DNA of 64,000 nucleotides from Xanthostigma xanthostigma (Eukaryota > Arthropoda > Insecta > Raphidioptera > Raphidiidae): contig OY754473.1 in the NCBI GenBank assembly GCA_963575645.1, positions 7,192,001-7,256,000 on the forward strand, written 5' to 3'. The notes under the pieces were generated by a model. The model made no database searches. It was not told the origin of the DNA and worked only from the letters and a program-made list of their open reading frames with translations. Both the position numbers and the translations under genes were made by a program. This document shows, one piece after another, positions 45,988-57,193 of the stretch. The number at the start of each line of letters is the position of its first letter. Position 1 is the first letter of the stretch.

Positions 45988-47512
45988 CCGGTAACCGGAC
46001 TCCATATCCGCGGACAAAATATCCCCGACAAAATATCCTTGTTAAAATATCCTTGGACAAAATATCCTTGAGACAAAATATCCATGAGACAAAATGTCCT
46101 TTGTCAGAATATCCGTGGACAAAAAATGCAAAAAAAAATTGACTTTCTACATATAATTCTTTATAACTGTTTCTGACGTCAATTCCGGGGTGAACGATAA
46201 ACGGGTATGCGAATTGTAATTCCGGAGTGAACGATAAAGGGGTATGCGAATTGTCTCGCAGTGAAACGGGAAGGGGCAAATGATGAGTTTTTAAAAAAAC
46301 AATTCCGGGGTGAACGATAAACGGGTATGCGAATTGTAATTCCGGGGTGAACGATAAAGGGGTATGCGAATTGTCTCGCAGTGAAACGGGAAGGGGCAAA
46401 TGTGGAGTTTTTAAAAAAACAATTCCGGGGTGAACGATAAACGGGTATGCGAATTGTAATTCCGGAGTGAACGATAAAGGGGTATGCGAATTGTCTCGCA
46501 GTGAAACGGGAAGGGGCAAATGTGGAGTTTTTAAAAAAACAATTCCGGGGTGAACGATAAACGGGTATGCGAATTGTAATTCCGGGGTGAACGATAAAGG
46601 GGTATGCGAATTGTCTCGCAGTGAAACGGGAAGGGGCAAATGTGGAGTTTTTAAAAAAACAATTCCGGGGTGAACGATAAACGGGTATGCGAATTGTAAT
46701 TCCGGGGTGAACGATAAAGGGGTATGCGAATTGTCTCGCAGTGAAACGGGAAGGGGCAAATGTGGAGTTTTTAAAAAAACAATTCCGGGGTGAACGATAA
46801 ACGGGTATGCGAATTGTAATTCCGGGGTGAACGATAAAGGGGTATGCGAATTGTCTCGCAGTGAAACGGGAAGGGGCAAATGTGGAGTTTTTAAAAAAAC
46901 AATTCCGGGGTGAACGATAAACGGGTATGCGAATTGTAATTCCGGAGTGAACGATAAAGGGGTATGCGAATTGTCTCGCAGTGAAACGGGAAGGGGCAAA
47001 TGTGGAGTTTTTAAAAAAACAATTCCGGGGTGAACGATAAACGGGTATGCGAATTGTAATTCCGGAGTGAACGATAAAGGGGTATGCGAATTGTCTCGCA
47101 GTGAAACGGGAAGGGGCAAATGTGGAGTTTTTAAAAAAACAATTCCGGGGTGAACGATAAACGGGTATGCGAATTGTAATTCCGGGGTGAACGATAAAGG
47201 GGTATGCGAATTGTCTCGCAGTGAAACGGGAAGGGGCAAATGTGGAGTTTTTAAAAAAACAATTCCGGGGTGAACGATAAACGGGTATGCGAATTGTAAT
47301 TCCGGGGTGAACTAATTTTTTTCATAAATCCGCCGTAAAATGGAACTTTTTGAGACCGAGATCATTGAAATAGTGAAATTTTGGACATTTTGTCCGAGGA
47401 TTTTCCGTCCGAGGATATTATGTCCGAAGGATTTTTTGTCTTGAGGATATTTTGTCTGAGGATATTTTGTCCGGGATATTTTGTCCAGGATATTTTGTCC
47501 GAGGATATAGAG
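45988..47512. mobile_element. Foldback-like element with satellite core
   Basis: The left arm (46010-46128) is a run of degenerate ~16-bp repeats ACAAAATATCCTTG; the right arm (47382-47510) is the same run inverted (GAGGATATTTTGTCC). Outer edges also match inverted (GGACTCCATATCCGCGGAC and the complement of GTCCGAGGATATAGAGTC). Between them is the 120-bp array. Arms made of short direct repeats recall Drosophila foldback elements. No transposase. Confidence 0.7.
46181..47312 (-). repeat. 120-bp satellite, nine units plus part
   Basis: Exact 120-bp period from 46181 (46301, 46421 ... 47261), units ~97-100% identical. Each unit contains two related ~40-bp halves starting ATTCCGGGGTGAACGATAAA and a 40-bp tail AGTGAAACGGGAAGGGGCAA. 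Since 120 is a multiple of three, one minus-strand frame stays open for 431 codons (45944-47239) with a 40-residue period. The frame is a by-product of repetition and is not called a gene. Confidence 0.95.
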
Positions 47513-47579
47513 TCATAGAACCCTTCACCCGAATCTTTTTTTTTTCAATTTCGGACCGTTTACGTACTAAATTAAAAAA

Positions 47580-48228
47580 AAAATTCCAGCCAATTGGGCG
47601 ACGGGACCATTCCAACTTCAAAACGATGACATTTGATATAGTATACTATATAATAAAGAAAATAAAATTTCTGATATCACGTGCGGTGACGCGGGTAATG
47701 GCTAGTATTAAATATGATATTTGCTATTCGTTACCATGGCTACCTATATAATATTATATTCCACATCATGTAAAAATTAATCAAAGCATGCTTAACTAGT
47801 TTATTTCTGACATGATCTACAAAAGAAAGTACAGCTGATTTTTTTTTATTTTCATATATTTCCGAAACTATAGTTTAAAAAAAAATTCTAACCAAACTTT
47901 CTTGGTAAAATAAATAGAATAATAAGCCGTTATGAAAAGTATATTATTATTATATAAAAAAAAAAACACCATTATAGCATATATTTCTTCGGCGCATGCG
48001 CCGATTTTCCCTCAGAAACAATAGGGCTCTTTATATTTGCATAGCAAACATCCTTCCCAAAATTTGGTTTCAATCCGCTCATCCGTTTGACCTGTATCGT
48101 GTTCACAGACTAACAGACGCACAGACTTTTTCCAAAAATATGTTTTTTGATTCGGGGGACTTCAAAACGAAAAGATGTAAAATTTTGAAAAGTGATTTTT
48201 GACCTAAACTAGTACCATTCCCCACTTG
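47580..48228 (+). mobile_element. Family F copy 2
   Basis: Starts AAATTCCAGCCAATTGGGCG; matches 11030-11700 through ACTAGTACCATTCCCCACTTGT. Confidence 0.7.
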
Positions 48229-49266
48229 TAACAATAGTTTCAGCAATTGTACAAAAATATTTTTTTTTAAATAGTTGCAAAGAAATATTCTTTCTTTTAA
48301 TTTCAGCTAATTTTTAGTTGAAAGAAGAGATTCGAATGCTTTCATCAAAATCGAAAATATTTACGTAGATCAAAAACGCTTCATTCGAAAAAATAATTAC
48401 GTATAACAATGAAATAATTTCTTTGCGACAATTGAAAAAAAAATGTTGTTCGAATTTGATGTAATTAGACGCTAACGACAGTAAATCTTCAAAACTTTTA
48501 CGAAATATTTCGAGGCGTGGCGGAGTACATTAACCTCACTTTTAAAATAAATATAGAGTTCAAAATGTATCAACGCCAACTCAGATAATTATTTCTCTAT
48601 TATTCGACGGATAACTTTTTCTTAGAAACTTCGCGCGCTGTTTTTACTTGTAATTATTATTTTTCTAGCGTTTGCTCAGCACGTGATCTAAGACAACAGA
48701 TCTGGCTTTGAACTATTTTATATATCCATTTTAAAACACAAACCGTTTTCGTTGCCGTATGAAAAACAAAAGCGACAACAACTGTCCAACTGTTTTAAAA
48801 CAAATGGTACAAAAACAGTTGCGAATAAACAGATTCAAAAGCGCACTTGTGGATTTCAATTTAAATTTTATATATACCTACAGTTAATTTGCACCTTCAT
48901 ATTATGTTTTTTGCTGCAACTGGTCATAAAGTTCCAGCTTAAAGTAAACCGCGAACAGACTAACTGCGGCCGAAATTAAATAAATGCCCGATCGGAATTG
49001 GTTTAGTTTTTTTCATGCAATTAACGCAGAGTTGATTAGAAAAAGATACCGACTTAACGAGATTTTCCCTGTTCCAGAAGTTTCTACGTATAGGTACAAA
49101 AATAATTAAATTTACTTTCGATAGATTCACACAAGCTAGAGTCTAAAACAGTACAGTTGTGTCTTACTAACGACACGCTACATCCGTAACTTTATACGCC
49201 TGAATTGGTATTGGCGTTTTGCAAATAGTACATTTTCTGTCTTTAGTTGTTGTTTATTGTAGTAAA
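48229..49266. other. No gene supported
   Basis: AT-rich kilobase; short frames only, none recognised. Confidence 0.4.
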
Positions 49267-49555
49267 AATATAGTTTAAAAAAAACTAAAAAACACGCTTT
49301 ATATCAAACTTAAAAAAGATGTATTGTCAAAAATTTGCCGAAAAAAAAAACAAATTCTTTATTTCGGCGTGGACGGGATTAGAACCCACGACCGGTGAAT
49401 TCGAGAGTTGACGTCAGCGAAGACTAGCGCCTTAGACCGCTCGGTCAACGATTGCTTTTACAGTAGTGGCATAACATACTAACAGTAATAAACCACTTGC
49501 TGTAGTCCAAACGAGGTTACAAACAAACACACATACATACAAACTTACAAGTGAA
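49267..49555 (-). mobile_element. Family N, tRNA-headed repeat copy 2
   Basis: Inverse copy of 10003-10310, with the tRNA-like module at 49366-49456 (minus: GACCGAGCGGTCTAAGGCGC, B box GGTTCTAATCC). It retains a better A box than copy 1. Not foldable into a full tRNA because the 5' acceptor side does not pair. Confidence 0.6.
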
Positions 49556-50159
49556 ACTAATATAAAGCGTGTAAAAACACAGTACAGTATACAAGTTAAT
49601 GCTGTTACCTTCCAGTAATCCGGAGATTCCGGTAATCCGACACACCCTGACCCGCGTTGGTCTCTGGGAGCCCTAAAAAAACACATCGAGCGAAATTCGT
49701 TCACGAAGATACACAATAACTGTAGATCTTCAAATCCTCATGTGGTTTGCGTCCATAGTGTTTCTACGATGTCGCCATCTGTCAGTCGATGCCTTTAAAT
49801 AGCGGAAACTGCGTAAACACTTTACTTCCGTCTGAAGCTACTTTCAAGTCGCGCCTAAAGAATTTTCACTTCAAAAATGCAAATCACTGGACACCAAGCT
49901 TTTGAAGTTTTTTTTTGTGGTCCACCCTCTAGTACTAATTAAATTTCGTAGTACCTAATTTATGACATTTTATATGAAACAATTTTGTCCAATGTCAGTT
50001 TTGCTATACGTAAACCCAAGCATTAATTTGTTAATCCAATATTATGCTTTACAAATATTACAGATTTAATAATGTGATTTAGTTTGTTATTTATATCTTC
50101 TTTGGATACGTTAAACCAGCGGTTCTCAATTTGTTCGTTCACACCGAGAGATAAAAAAA
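49556..50159. other. No feature seen
   Basis: No supported gene or repeat. Confidence 0.4.
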
Positions 50160-50744
50160 AAATTGGTTGTCTGTAAAGTCGGTTTACGGACGATAGTTTT
50201 ACGTGATAACGTATTCCGTAATACATAACCTAAATTTGTATAATAATTATAATAATTCGAATCTATGATATTGCATCTTTTGCTTCAAATTTAGGTTAAT
50301 TTTATTTATTAAAATTACTCACCACCTATAATATAATTGTTTTTTTTAACTTTCTTTCTTTCGTATTTATTTTAAGTCTCAAAGATTAACTGTCATAATA
50401 TTTTGAAAACAATTGTTTCATTGTTTATATAAAATTCCAAAACCTACTTACACTTACAATATTTAAGTATTTTCATACGTCAAAAAACTGATTTTTATAA
50501 TGATAAAATTTGTATGAAAACGATTTTTTCGAGAGATGAGACCTAGCTAAAACGATTTTTTGCCCCCCAAAATCCCTTTTCAGTAAATTTCATCCAAATC
50601 GTTAGGGCCGTTTTCGAGAAAAGCACGCACAGGGTCAGGCGGAACGTTAGGAACGTTACACTTTTTCGTGCATGCAGTCGGTGTTTTATCAATTTATAAG
50701 ATTGGTGATTCATCAATTTATAAGACGTTATCACGTCAAAAAAC
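50160..50744 (+). mobile_element. Family Z copy 5 (variant interior)
   Basis: Both termini are present; the interior matches the inverse copy 3 at 12256. Variant junction GAGAAAAGCACGCACAGGGTC joins the interior to the standard right end. Confidence 0.8.
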
Positions 50745-50899
50745 TGTCGCTTGATTTGATGTATCTTAAATAAATAAATATCCATTTTAAATGTTTCAAA
50801 AGAAAAAAACCAGTGAAATAACGCAATACATAAACTTGTACGACACGTCGTAGAATCAAAAAATTGTGTCCAAAATATTTGTCTATACGTCTGTCTGTA

Positions 50900-50993
50900 T
50901 CCGAATCGCACTTGAGTACAGCTGGCCGTATTTTGATAAGGTTCGTGTTAAAACCGACTTTGAATCGAGCGAAGCCGCGGGTGCCGGCTAGTA
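50900..50993 (+). mobile_element. Helitron 3' end fragment
   Basis: Ends GAGCGAAGCCGCGGGTGCCG then GCTAG with T next, a hairpin plus CTAG terminus. Only the last ~100 bp are recognisable. Similar to 27109-27150. Confidence 0.6.
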
Positions 50994-51279
50994 ATAAATG
51001 TTGCCAACTTAAGGAGGTTGAGCCGTTTTACGTAGATAATGAACAAAATCTGAAATAAAGTTTTTTTAATAGATTTTTTTATGACAAAATTTTCTGTAAA
51101 AAATCCACAATCATTAGGAGATTTATAAAGTAAAAAATTAAAAAAAACTGTTACATGTAGTCATGCAAACGGTATTTTTTGCTAATAACCAAATAATGTC
51201 AGCAGTTCCGAAAACTAACTATGTAAAGCATCGATGTCTTACGCATATTTTAATATTTTTTCCAATTTAATTAGGAGAC

Positions 51280-51476
51280 AAATCATTTAAAGCTTCAATC
51301 CTGCATGAAATCTATTATTTAATACTAATTAATTTTTATATTTTTTAGATACATATTTCTGAAGAAGATCCAAATCCGGATCGAAACGTCATCTTGTGTT
51401 ATATTGATTTGTAATTTTATCATTTTTGTCAATATATCGTTTGGTCTGAGAAAAATTGGTCGACAATTTTATTTAC
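51280..51476 (+). mobile_element. Family R insert with hammerhead-like core
   Basis: A 197-bp insert in family J flanked by a 13-bp duplication TTAATTAGGAGAC (51267-51279 and 51477-51489), as retroelement insertion would produce. It contains CTGAAGA, stem GATCC/GGATC, and GAAACGTC (51359-51390). The homolog at 25748 shares the downstream part. Hammerhead motifs with a GAAACGT end are known from Penelope-like elements. Confidence 0.6.
51359..51390 (+). ncRNA. Hammerhead-ribozyme-like core
   Basis: CTGAAGA fits the conserved CUGANGA, then an extra A, stem II GATCC-AAATCC-GGATC (five pairs), GAAA, and ACGT as a palindromic very short stem III, then GTC with the predicted cleavage after C. Stem I pairing with upstream sequence is weak, so self-cleavage is uncertain. 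Confidence 0.4.
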
Positions 51477-51903
51477 TTAATTAGGAGACTTTTAATCATT
51501 AAAAAAATTTATTAAACCTTAGCACTTTTCGATTATGGACTTTTATTCTTGACAATTTTAACAATTTCAACTGAATTTTCAACTTTTTAATGATTTGATT
51601 TTATTTTTTATTCTAATTTCTTTTTTTAATCATTTACTGCAAAAAATATATAAAATACAGATATTTACATAAATTTATTTTTTCTAACCTAACTTTGTAC
51701 AACAAATTCAAAAGTTAGTCCATTAAGTAAAATATTGAAATAATTAATTAATATTAAAAAAAAAAGATTTATATATGGCTTTATGACAATAACTTATTGG
51801 TATCATCGACTTATAACCTTTTGTAAAAATTTGTTATGGAAAAGTTCCCATTTAGAATTCGACTTACTTTTGATTGGGACTGTAACGCATCAACCTCCTT
51901 AAA

Positions 51904-52665
51904 AATGTCACGTTTGACAAGCGCTGTCAGAACAAATAGATGATGTTACTATAGAAATTATTTATTGAACATGTTTTGGTTCAACGCGTCAAAACAAAAT
52001 TAGCTATGAATGTATGCAAATTTGTATATACCTATTTTTTGCTTCTTTAAAAACGATCATTTTATGGTTCAGAATATATATATAGTCTCTGTAATTTAAT
52101 AATGAAGTATAAACTGACTCAAAAAAAATTAATACGTTTTAGTCGCTGTCTGTTGTTTGAATTGGGAGGGGACAGGGCGTGGCTAACAGTCAGCAAACAA
52201 CTAAACACAAAAATATATTTAAAAGAATTCATTGTCCGATTTCGATCCATTTTGCTCAAAAAACTCGAATGATTCTTTCTCCTGTCATTATTTTAGTTCA
52301 ATAAATTGTTTGCATGCAAATGAAAAATTAGTTGTTCTTCATACTTCGATCGAAAGTACATACTTTCGGCATCAATTGTAAGACAGAAAGTCTAACATTT
52401 ACGCAGTGGTGGAATCACACGCACTGATGCAGGAAGTACGTACGTTCGGGCGGCATTAAAGATAAAATAACCTATCGACTGTTGTTTAGATGTCGTTTCC
52501 ATAGCGACCCTATTACATTTTAGCTAATAGTCGCGAACAGCTTTCGTTCGTGTTTTTACGTGTAATCTCAAAGCTTGCTTGGAATTTATATCTGTGTTTT
52601 TATGTAATTAATATAGGTAATTAATTAATGCTTCGCGTATTCTTACGAGCGAGGTATGAAAAAAA
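51904..52665. other. No gene; part of a shared repeat
   Basis: 52365-52620 (AAAGTCTAACATTTACGCAG, AATAGTCGCGAACAGCT) has counterparts at 54800-54880 and 55780-55870, so a dispersed family lies here with unclear ends. Confidence 0.4.
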
Positions 52666-52748
52666 ATAGTATACACCACACTGGTCGAAAGTTTGATATT
52701 CTTGTACTGAATATCAAACTTTCGGCCCTTGTGGTGCAATATACTATT
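52666..52748. repeat. 83-bp hairpin
   Basis: AATAGTATACACCACACTGG and TCGAAAGTTTGATATTC pair with GAATATCAAACTTTCGG and TTGTGGTGCAATATACTATT around a ~7-bp loop. It forms the edge of the repeat family that also includes 55890-55915. Confidence 0.75.
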
Positions 52749-53257
52749 TAATCACACCAAAGAAATATAACTTCTGACGCGCGTATACATAAGTACCCGC
52801 CCCCTTTTTTTATCATTTTCTGCATATATGAAGTTTTGAACCACCCTAAATTGCCTCGTTCTTTCTAAGTTCAAAGAACTGTCTCTGCCATATTTGAGCA
52901 TAATCGCGGATCAGACATCCCGACAAACACAGTTATCGAACGTCTATAATATCGCTAACTCTATCGCCTTTTCGGCAGACAAGCCTTTCTCGGCCGCTTC
53001 TGTTTTTTTTTTTTTATTATAGGTAGTACAGCGCTGGTTTTTCGAATATATATATGGCGTGGCAAATAACCATTAAAATGGCCGCGACGAAACGTCCGAC
53101 TTGTGGTGGTTACAAAAACGGCGCTTCACAGTCGGGGTGCGTTCGTTATAAACGCCAGTGACATGTTTATTTAAGCTTCATGTACTTACAACAAAATCTT
53201 CGATATAGAGATGTAATTGGAAAGTTTGTTCACAGCACACTTTTCAAAGTAAAAAAA
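52749..53257. other. No gene supported
   Basis: No recognised coding; includes a T-run near 53008 and repeat phrases. Confidence 0.35.
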
Positions 53258-53745
53258 AATTCCAGCCAATTGGGCAACGAGACCATTCCAACTTCAAAAA
53301 TGTTGACATTTTGTTATAATAAAGAAAATAAAATTTCTGATATCGCGTGAGGTGACGCGGGTAATGGCTAGTATTAAATATGATATTTGCTATTCGTTGC
53401 CATGGTTACCTACATAATATGTTCTACGTCATGTAAAAATTAATCAAAGCATGCCCAACTAGTTTATATCTGACAGATCCATAAAACAAAAGAGCGGCTG
53501 ATTTTTTTTATTTTCAAAATATTTCCGAAACTATAAAGTTTAGAAAAAATTTTTTTAACAAAACTTTCTTGAAAAAATAAATGAAATAATAAGCCGTTAT
53601 GAAAAGTAGTATACCATTATTATATAAAAAACACCGTTTTAACATTATATCTCTTCTGCGTATTCCCCAAAAACAATAGAACTCTTCATATTTGCATACA
53701 AAACATCCTCCCAAAATATGGTTTCAATCCGCTCATCCGTTTGAC
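53258..53745 (+). mobile_element. Family F copy 3
   Basis: Starts AAATTCCAGCCAATTGGGC; matches copies 1 and 2 to TTTCAATCCGCTCATCCG, lacking the last ~130 bp. Confidence 0.7.
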
Positions 53746-53766
53746 TCCATAGATACGCTGTGTAAT

Positions 53767-53887
53767 GTATTCCATCTCATTCTTTCGCACGTTAAATCCT
53801 ACAGATATATTATATGTTTGTCTCTTTTGTATTCCATCTCATTCTTTCGCACGTTAAATCCTACAGATATATGTGTTTGTCTCTTTT
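53767..53887 (+). repeat. 62-bp tandem duplication
   Basis: GTATTCCATCTCATTCTTTC through TTTGTCTCTTTT appears twice; the second copy lacks four bases (ATTA). Confidence 0.9.
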
Positions 53888-54780
53888 GAAGCGGACGAGC
53901 GTAACGCCACACTTGAAGCGGTGGAGCGCAACGCCTCACCAATTGATTTTACTACTCGTAAAATTTCCGTACCGGACCTTATAACTCAAAATCGTTCCAA
54001 ACGAGTAAACTACAAAAATAAAAAAAAAATGTGAGCCGTCGCAGGACGCCTGGCAGATGTGAAACATAATTTAATCTACCAAGAGAGTAGATTTTACATT
54101 TACTGGCGCTTCAAAAACACCAAATAATACGCGTGCTTAATGCACAGATGAATGCACACTTTAATTATAATAGTAAACAACACTGTATACCCTGTGGAGT
54201 ATACACTATAGGTATCGCACAGTCGATTGCGTGGCGACGCGTCGCCACGTCGCCACGCCAGAAATCTGTTTTACGTGCGGCTATAGATGTTTCACATCAA
54301 AATAATCAAACAAATAAAATCATTTTATCATTGTAGTGTATTTCGCGAATAATAATAAAATGTTACAAGCAAAAACAGTAAGTTTAAACACCCGTAAAAA
54401 TTGTAGTGGAGTACCCCAGGGCACGTTGCTTAGGCACAATAACTTTTAGTACTACATATTTCGGATATTTTGCTCTAGGCTGTATTTTAATGTTAAAATT
54501 GTACCGCAGTAAATTACCAGTCTTCTAGATTTTATCAAACATGACGTGTGTTTAATAATTTCGAAGAAAATTAAACCAATCCGTTACAAAAAAAGAATCA
54601 TAATATTCATTTGACTGTCAGTGTTAAAATAGTGACGAAGCGTGACAGACAGACAGACCTAAATTCTAAAAAATAAACCGTGTCATTAAAAACACTAAAC
54701 CAGTATGCAACTTGATTGCTTTTATATATTGAGTATACTTATTTGAGTATCATCTATATAGAACAATTTATTTAAAAAAA
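53888..54780. other. No gene; short shared repeat
   Basis: 54040-54085 (GCCTGGCAGATGTGAAACATAA) recurs inverted at 60220-60240 (TTTTACATCTGCCAGGCGGC). Otherwise nothing supportable. Confidence 0.4.
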
Positions 54781-54906
54781 TTATTTTCTTTATAGCCGGA
54801 CGAAAGTACGTAAACCCGGCATCAATTTTAAGGCTGAAAATCGTAACATTTATGCATTGGTAGAATTACACGCAGTACTTTCGACCGGCTATAAAGAAAA
54901 ATAATA
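54781..54906. mobile_element. 126-bp MITE
   Basis: TTATTTTCTTTATAGCCGGA then CGAAAGTAC at the left is inverted at the right as GTACTTTCGACCGGCTATAA then AGAAAAATAATAA. A related single edge lies at 55425. Confidence 0.75.
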
Positions 54907-54914
54907 ATATTTTA

Positions 54915-55060
54915 CAGAGTAGCTACTGTTTGCTACAAATGTTAAGAAACACCCATTGTTACAATGCTATCAACATAGAAAAATTAGTTTATTTTTTCAA
55001 ACAATGTCACCATCGGGATACGAACCCCGAATCTTTCCACTCTCGCGGCGGACTGTAACT
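54915..55060. repeat. Family M fragment and tRNA-like 3' half
   Basis: 54920-55008 matches, inverted, the small MITE inside Helitron A6 (57491-57592). 55009-55060, read on minus, gives GATTCGGGGTTCGTATCCCGA, a tRNA T-arm with B box, without a 5' half. Confidence 0.5.
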
Positions 55061-55074
55061 AAATTCATCTAAAA

Positions 55075-55418
55075 AATAATAATAATAATAATGCGTTTAA
55101 CGTCCGTTTCTCGACTTTATGTCATAACAGACGCCATTCGCACCATTACTATTTTCCATCTATCACACTTCCCGTTATTTTCTACAATTTTTAAACTTCA
55201 ACTTATAATTAATAACTATGGGCGAATGAAAGATTTTTTTTAGGAAATAATTTATGATAATGTAGGCAAATTTTGAGCATAGGATATTGACAGGTAATCG
55301 GCCATGGTCTTGAATAAGGAACCATCTCGATATTTATCTGTAATTGTTGAGGGAAACCATGGAAAAACTCAACAAGATGGCCGGTACAGGAATTGCCGTT
55401 TCTCGGCGAGAGGCAGCA
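55075..55418 (-). mobile_element. tRNA-derived SINE, copy 1 (5'-truncated)
   Basis: On minus: body CCATGGTTTCCCTCAACAAT, GATGGTTCC, then GGCCATGGCC-type core, ending GAAACGGACGTTAAACGCAT and an (ATT)n tail at 55075-55092. The tRNA head is missing, as in 5'-truncated retroposition. Confidence 0.7.
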
Positions 55419-56145
55419 GGAAAAGCTATAAAGAAAAATAGTTATTATGTTACAAGTACACCAGTGGTTCCTAAAGTGGGCGCTGCAGTGATCCAGGGGG
55501 GCGGTGATAACCACAGGTGCATTTGGGGGCGATGAATTCTGAGTTCAATAAATAGTTTCATAACTTCAAACTTCAATATTTCAAATTTACACCTTTCTTT
55601 ACTATATTTTACGAAAAAAGTAGAAACATTAATATATATATATTTCTGTTCAATTTTGATTAAAATAAACAAAAAAAATCAAGGGTGCGCTGAGTAATAT
55701 TTTTTTTTTTTTTGGTAGGGGCGGTAGGTCAAATAAGTTTGGGAACGCCGATACGTGATACTGTCGCCAGCCAATAGTCGCGAACAGCTGTCATTCGTGT
55801 TTTTACATATAACCTCAAAGCTGCTTGTTTGGAATTTATCTGTGTGTTTATATTATGTAATTATTAAGTGTACTTTCGACCGACGTATATAAAAAAAATA
55901 GTATACACCACACGGGCACAGTTATGGACTCGTTTATATGACGGAATCGTAATGTTCAATGGACTTTATTAGATTTATAAATGTACTATTACGCTCGGAA
56001 TTCAAGCCTTGGGCCGCCCCCTACAGGTATTAGTCCATAGATCTTAACATGATGATGTTTCTTGTTTCAGTGTTTCTTCTTATCTACTTCGATACATATT
56101 GTTTTCTGCTTACGTCATTAAAACTTCTCGGGCACATTGCATTCA
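55419..56145. other. No gene; dispersed-repeat edges
   Basis: Contains edges of the 52.4-kb family (AATAGTCGCGAACAGCTGTC, AATAGTATACACCACACGGG). No coding. Confidence 0.4.
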
Positions 56146-56859
56146 CTGGCGGTCCCGTCTGGTTTCACCCGGGTGCAAAAGAACGAATGGGGAAGGGAGG
56201 CACATGAGTACGCACATTCATCTTAGTTTACCGAGATGGATGTTGGGTCCAAATTTCATGATGATCTGAGTTACCGTTCAAAAGTTTTTGTCGATAAAAA
56301 GCAGTATTTATACTTTTTTTAAGAAATATTTTTTTTTATCAATAATTACTATAATTAATTAAATATAATAAATATTTAATTGAAAACACTGTAGGATAAT
56401 TATTTTTATATAGGTATCTATAGTTATAACAGTTTTCAAATGAGCTATTAATTAGATTTGTTTAATTTTAATTAGTCGTAAAAAAAATAAAATAAGCCTT
56501 ACAAGAAAGCAATGTAGTAAATAAAAAAAATTAAAAATATATTTGCCCAACTTGGGACTCGAACCCACAACCCTGATAATAGTCGCATGCTCTACCGACT
56601 GGCCCAGCCGGGCTTGTGAATGTACGAGCTAATATTGATAAATGTAGTTGCGGCATTTCACCTGAATAGAACATTGCAACATTTTTCATTGATGCTCCGC
56701 TTCTACTAGTCGCAGCGTGATATTATATAGTCTATAGCCTTCCTCGATAAATGGACTATCCAACAAATTTTTTTTTTTTAAATTCGAACCAGTAGTTCCT
56801 TTGATTAGCGCGTTCAACCAAACAAACAAACTCTTCAGCTTTATATATTAGCTTATAGA
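56146..56859 (-). mobile_element. Helitron A with tRNA-like module, copy A5
   Basis: 714 bp on minus. The 5' end (complement of TATATATTAGCTTATAGAT) is at 56859; the 3' hairpin CACCCGGGTGAAACC lies near the left end, with CTGG in place of CTAG at 56146. Between the 5' block and the 3' block lies an internal segment with a tRNA-Lys-like sequence, shared with A6 in the same relative orientation. Confidence 0.8.
56544..56613 (-). pseudogene. tRNA-Lys-like sequence in Helitron A5
   Basis: On minus: GCCCGGCTGGGCCAGTCGGT, AGAGCATGCGACT, and GGGTTCGAGTCCC..TTGGGC. The acceptor stem is largely kept. Three bases are missing around the anticodon (GACT-ATTATC against GACTCTTAATC), so it is not a working tRNA. 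Confidence 0.7.
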
Positions 56860-57193
56860 TGACAGAGCGGTCGAATCGATGAGTACCGACTACGAATCGA
56901 ACATAATTTTGAAGAACACGAAACTTGCGTTGTTCATATTATTTATGTATAGAAAGCATATAATTTGTAGTGAACCAAATTAAAGAGTCAGTAATACATA
57001 GTACCAACCTTACAGTCAGCATGGCTAGGCGAGTATGGTACCTACACACCGGTGATTAGTGATACGTAACCATTTTGTTCCCACCAACTTACAACGAACT
57101 GGTTAGGAACCGATTATTAGTAATGCTAGCAAGAAATTTTAATTCATGGTTTCCGATTTTAAATAAATTTTAAAAAATCGAATTGACTCTTTA
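56860..57193. other. No feature seen
   Basis: AT-rich spacer between Helitrons A5 and A6. Confidence 0.4.

Larger units (their letters stand above)
51013..51899 (-). mobile_element. Family J, TTAA-flanked MITE copy 3 (interrupted)
   Basis: TTAA at 51009 and 51900 flank ends GGAGGTTGAGCCGTTTTACG and the complement of GGAGGTTGATGCGTTACAG. Inverse of copies 1 and 2. Interrupted at 51280-51476 by a retroelement-like insert. Confidence 0.85.

Noticed and set aside
45944-47239. 431-codon open frame with a perfect 40-residue repeat
   Set aside because: It is a reading of a 120-bp noncoding satellite; period divisibility by three explains the open frame, and related short arrays elsewhere do not encode it.
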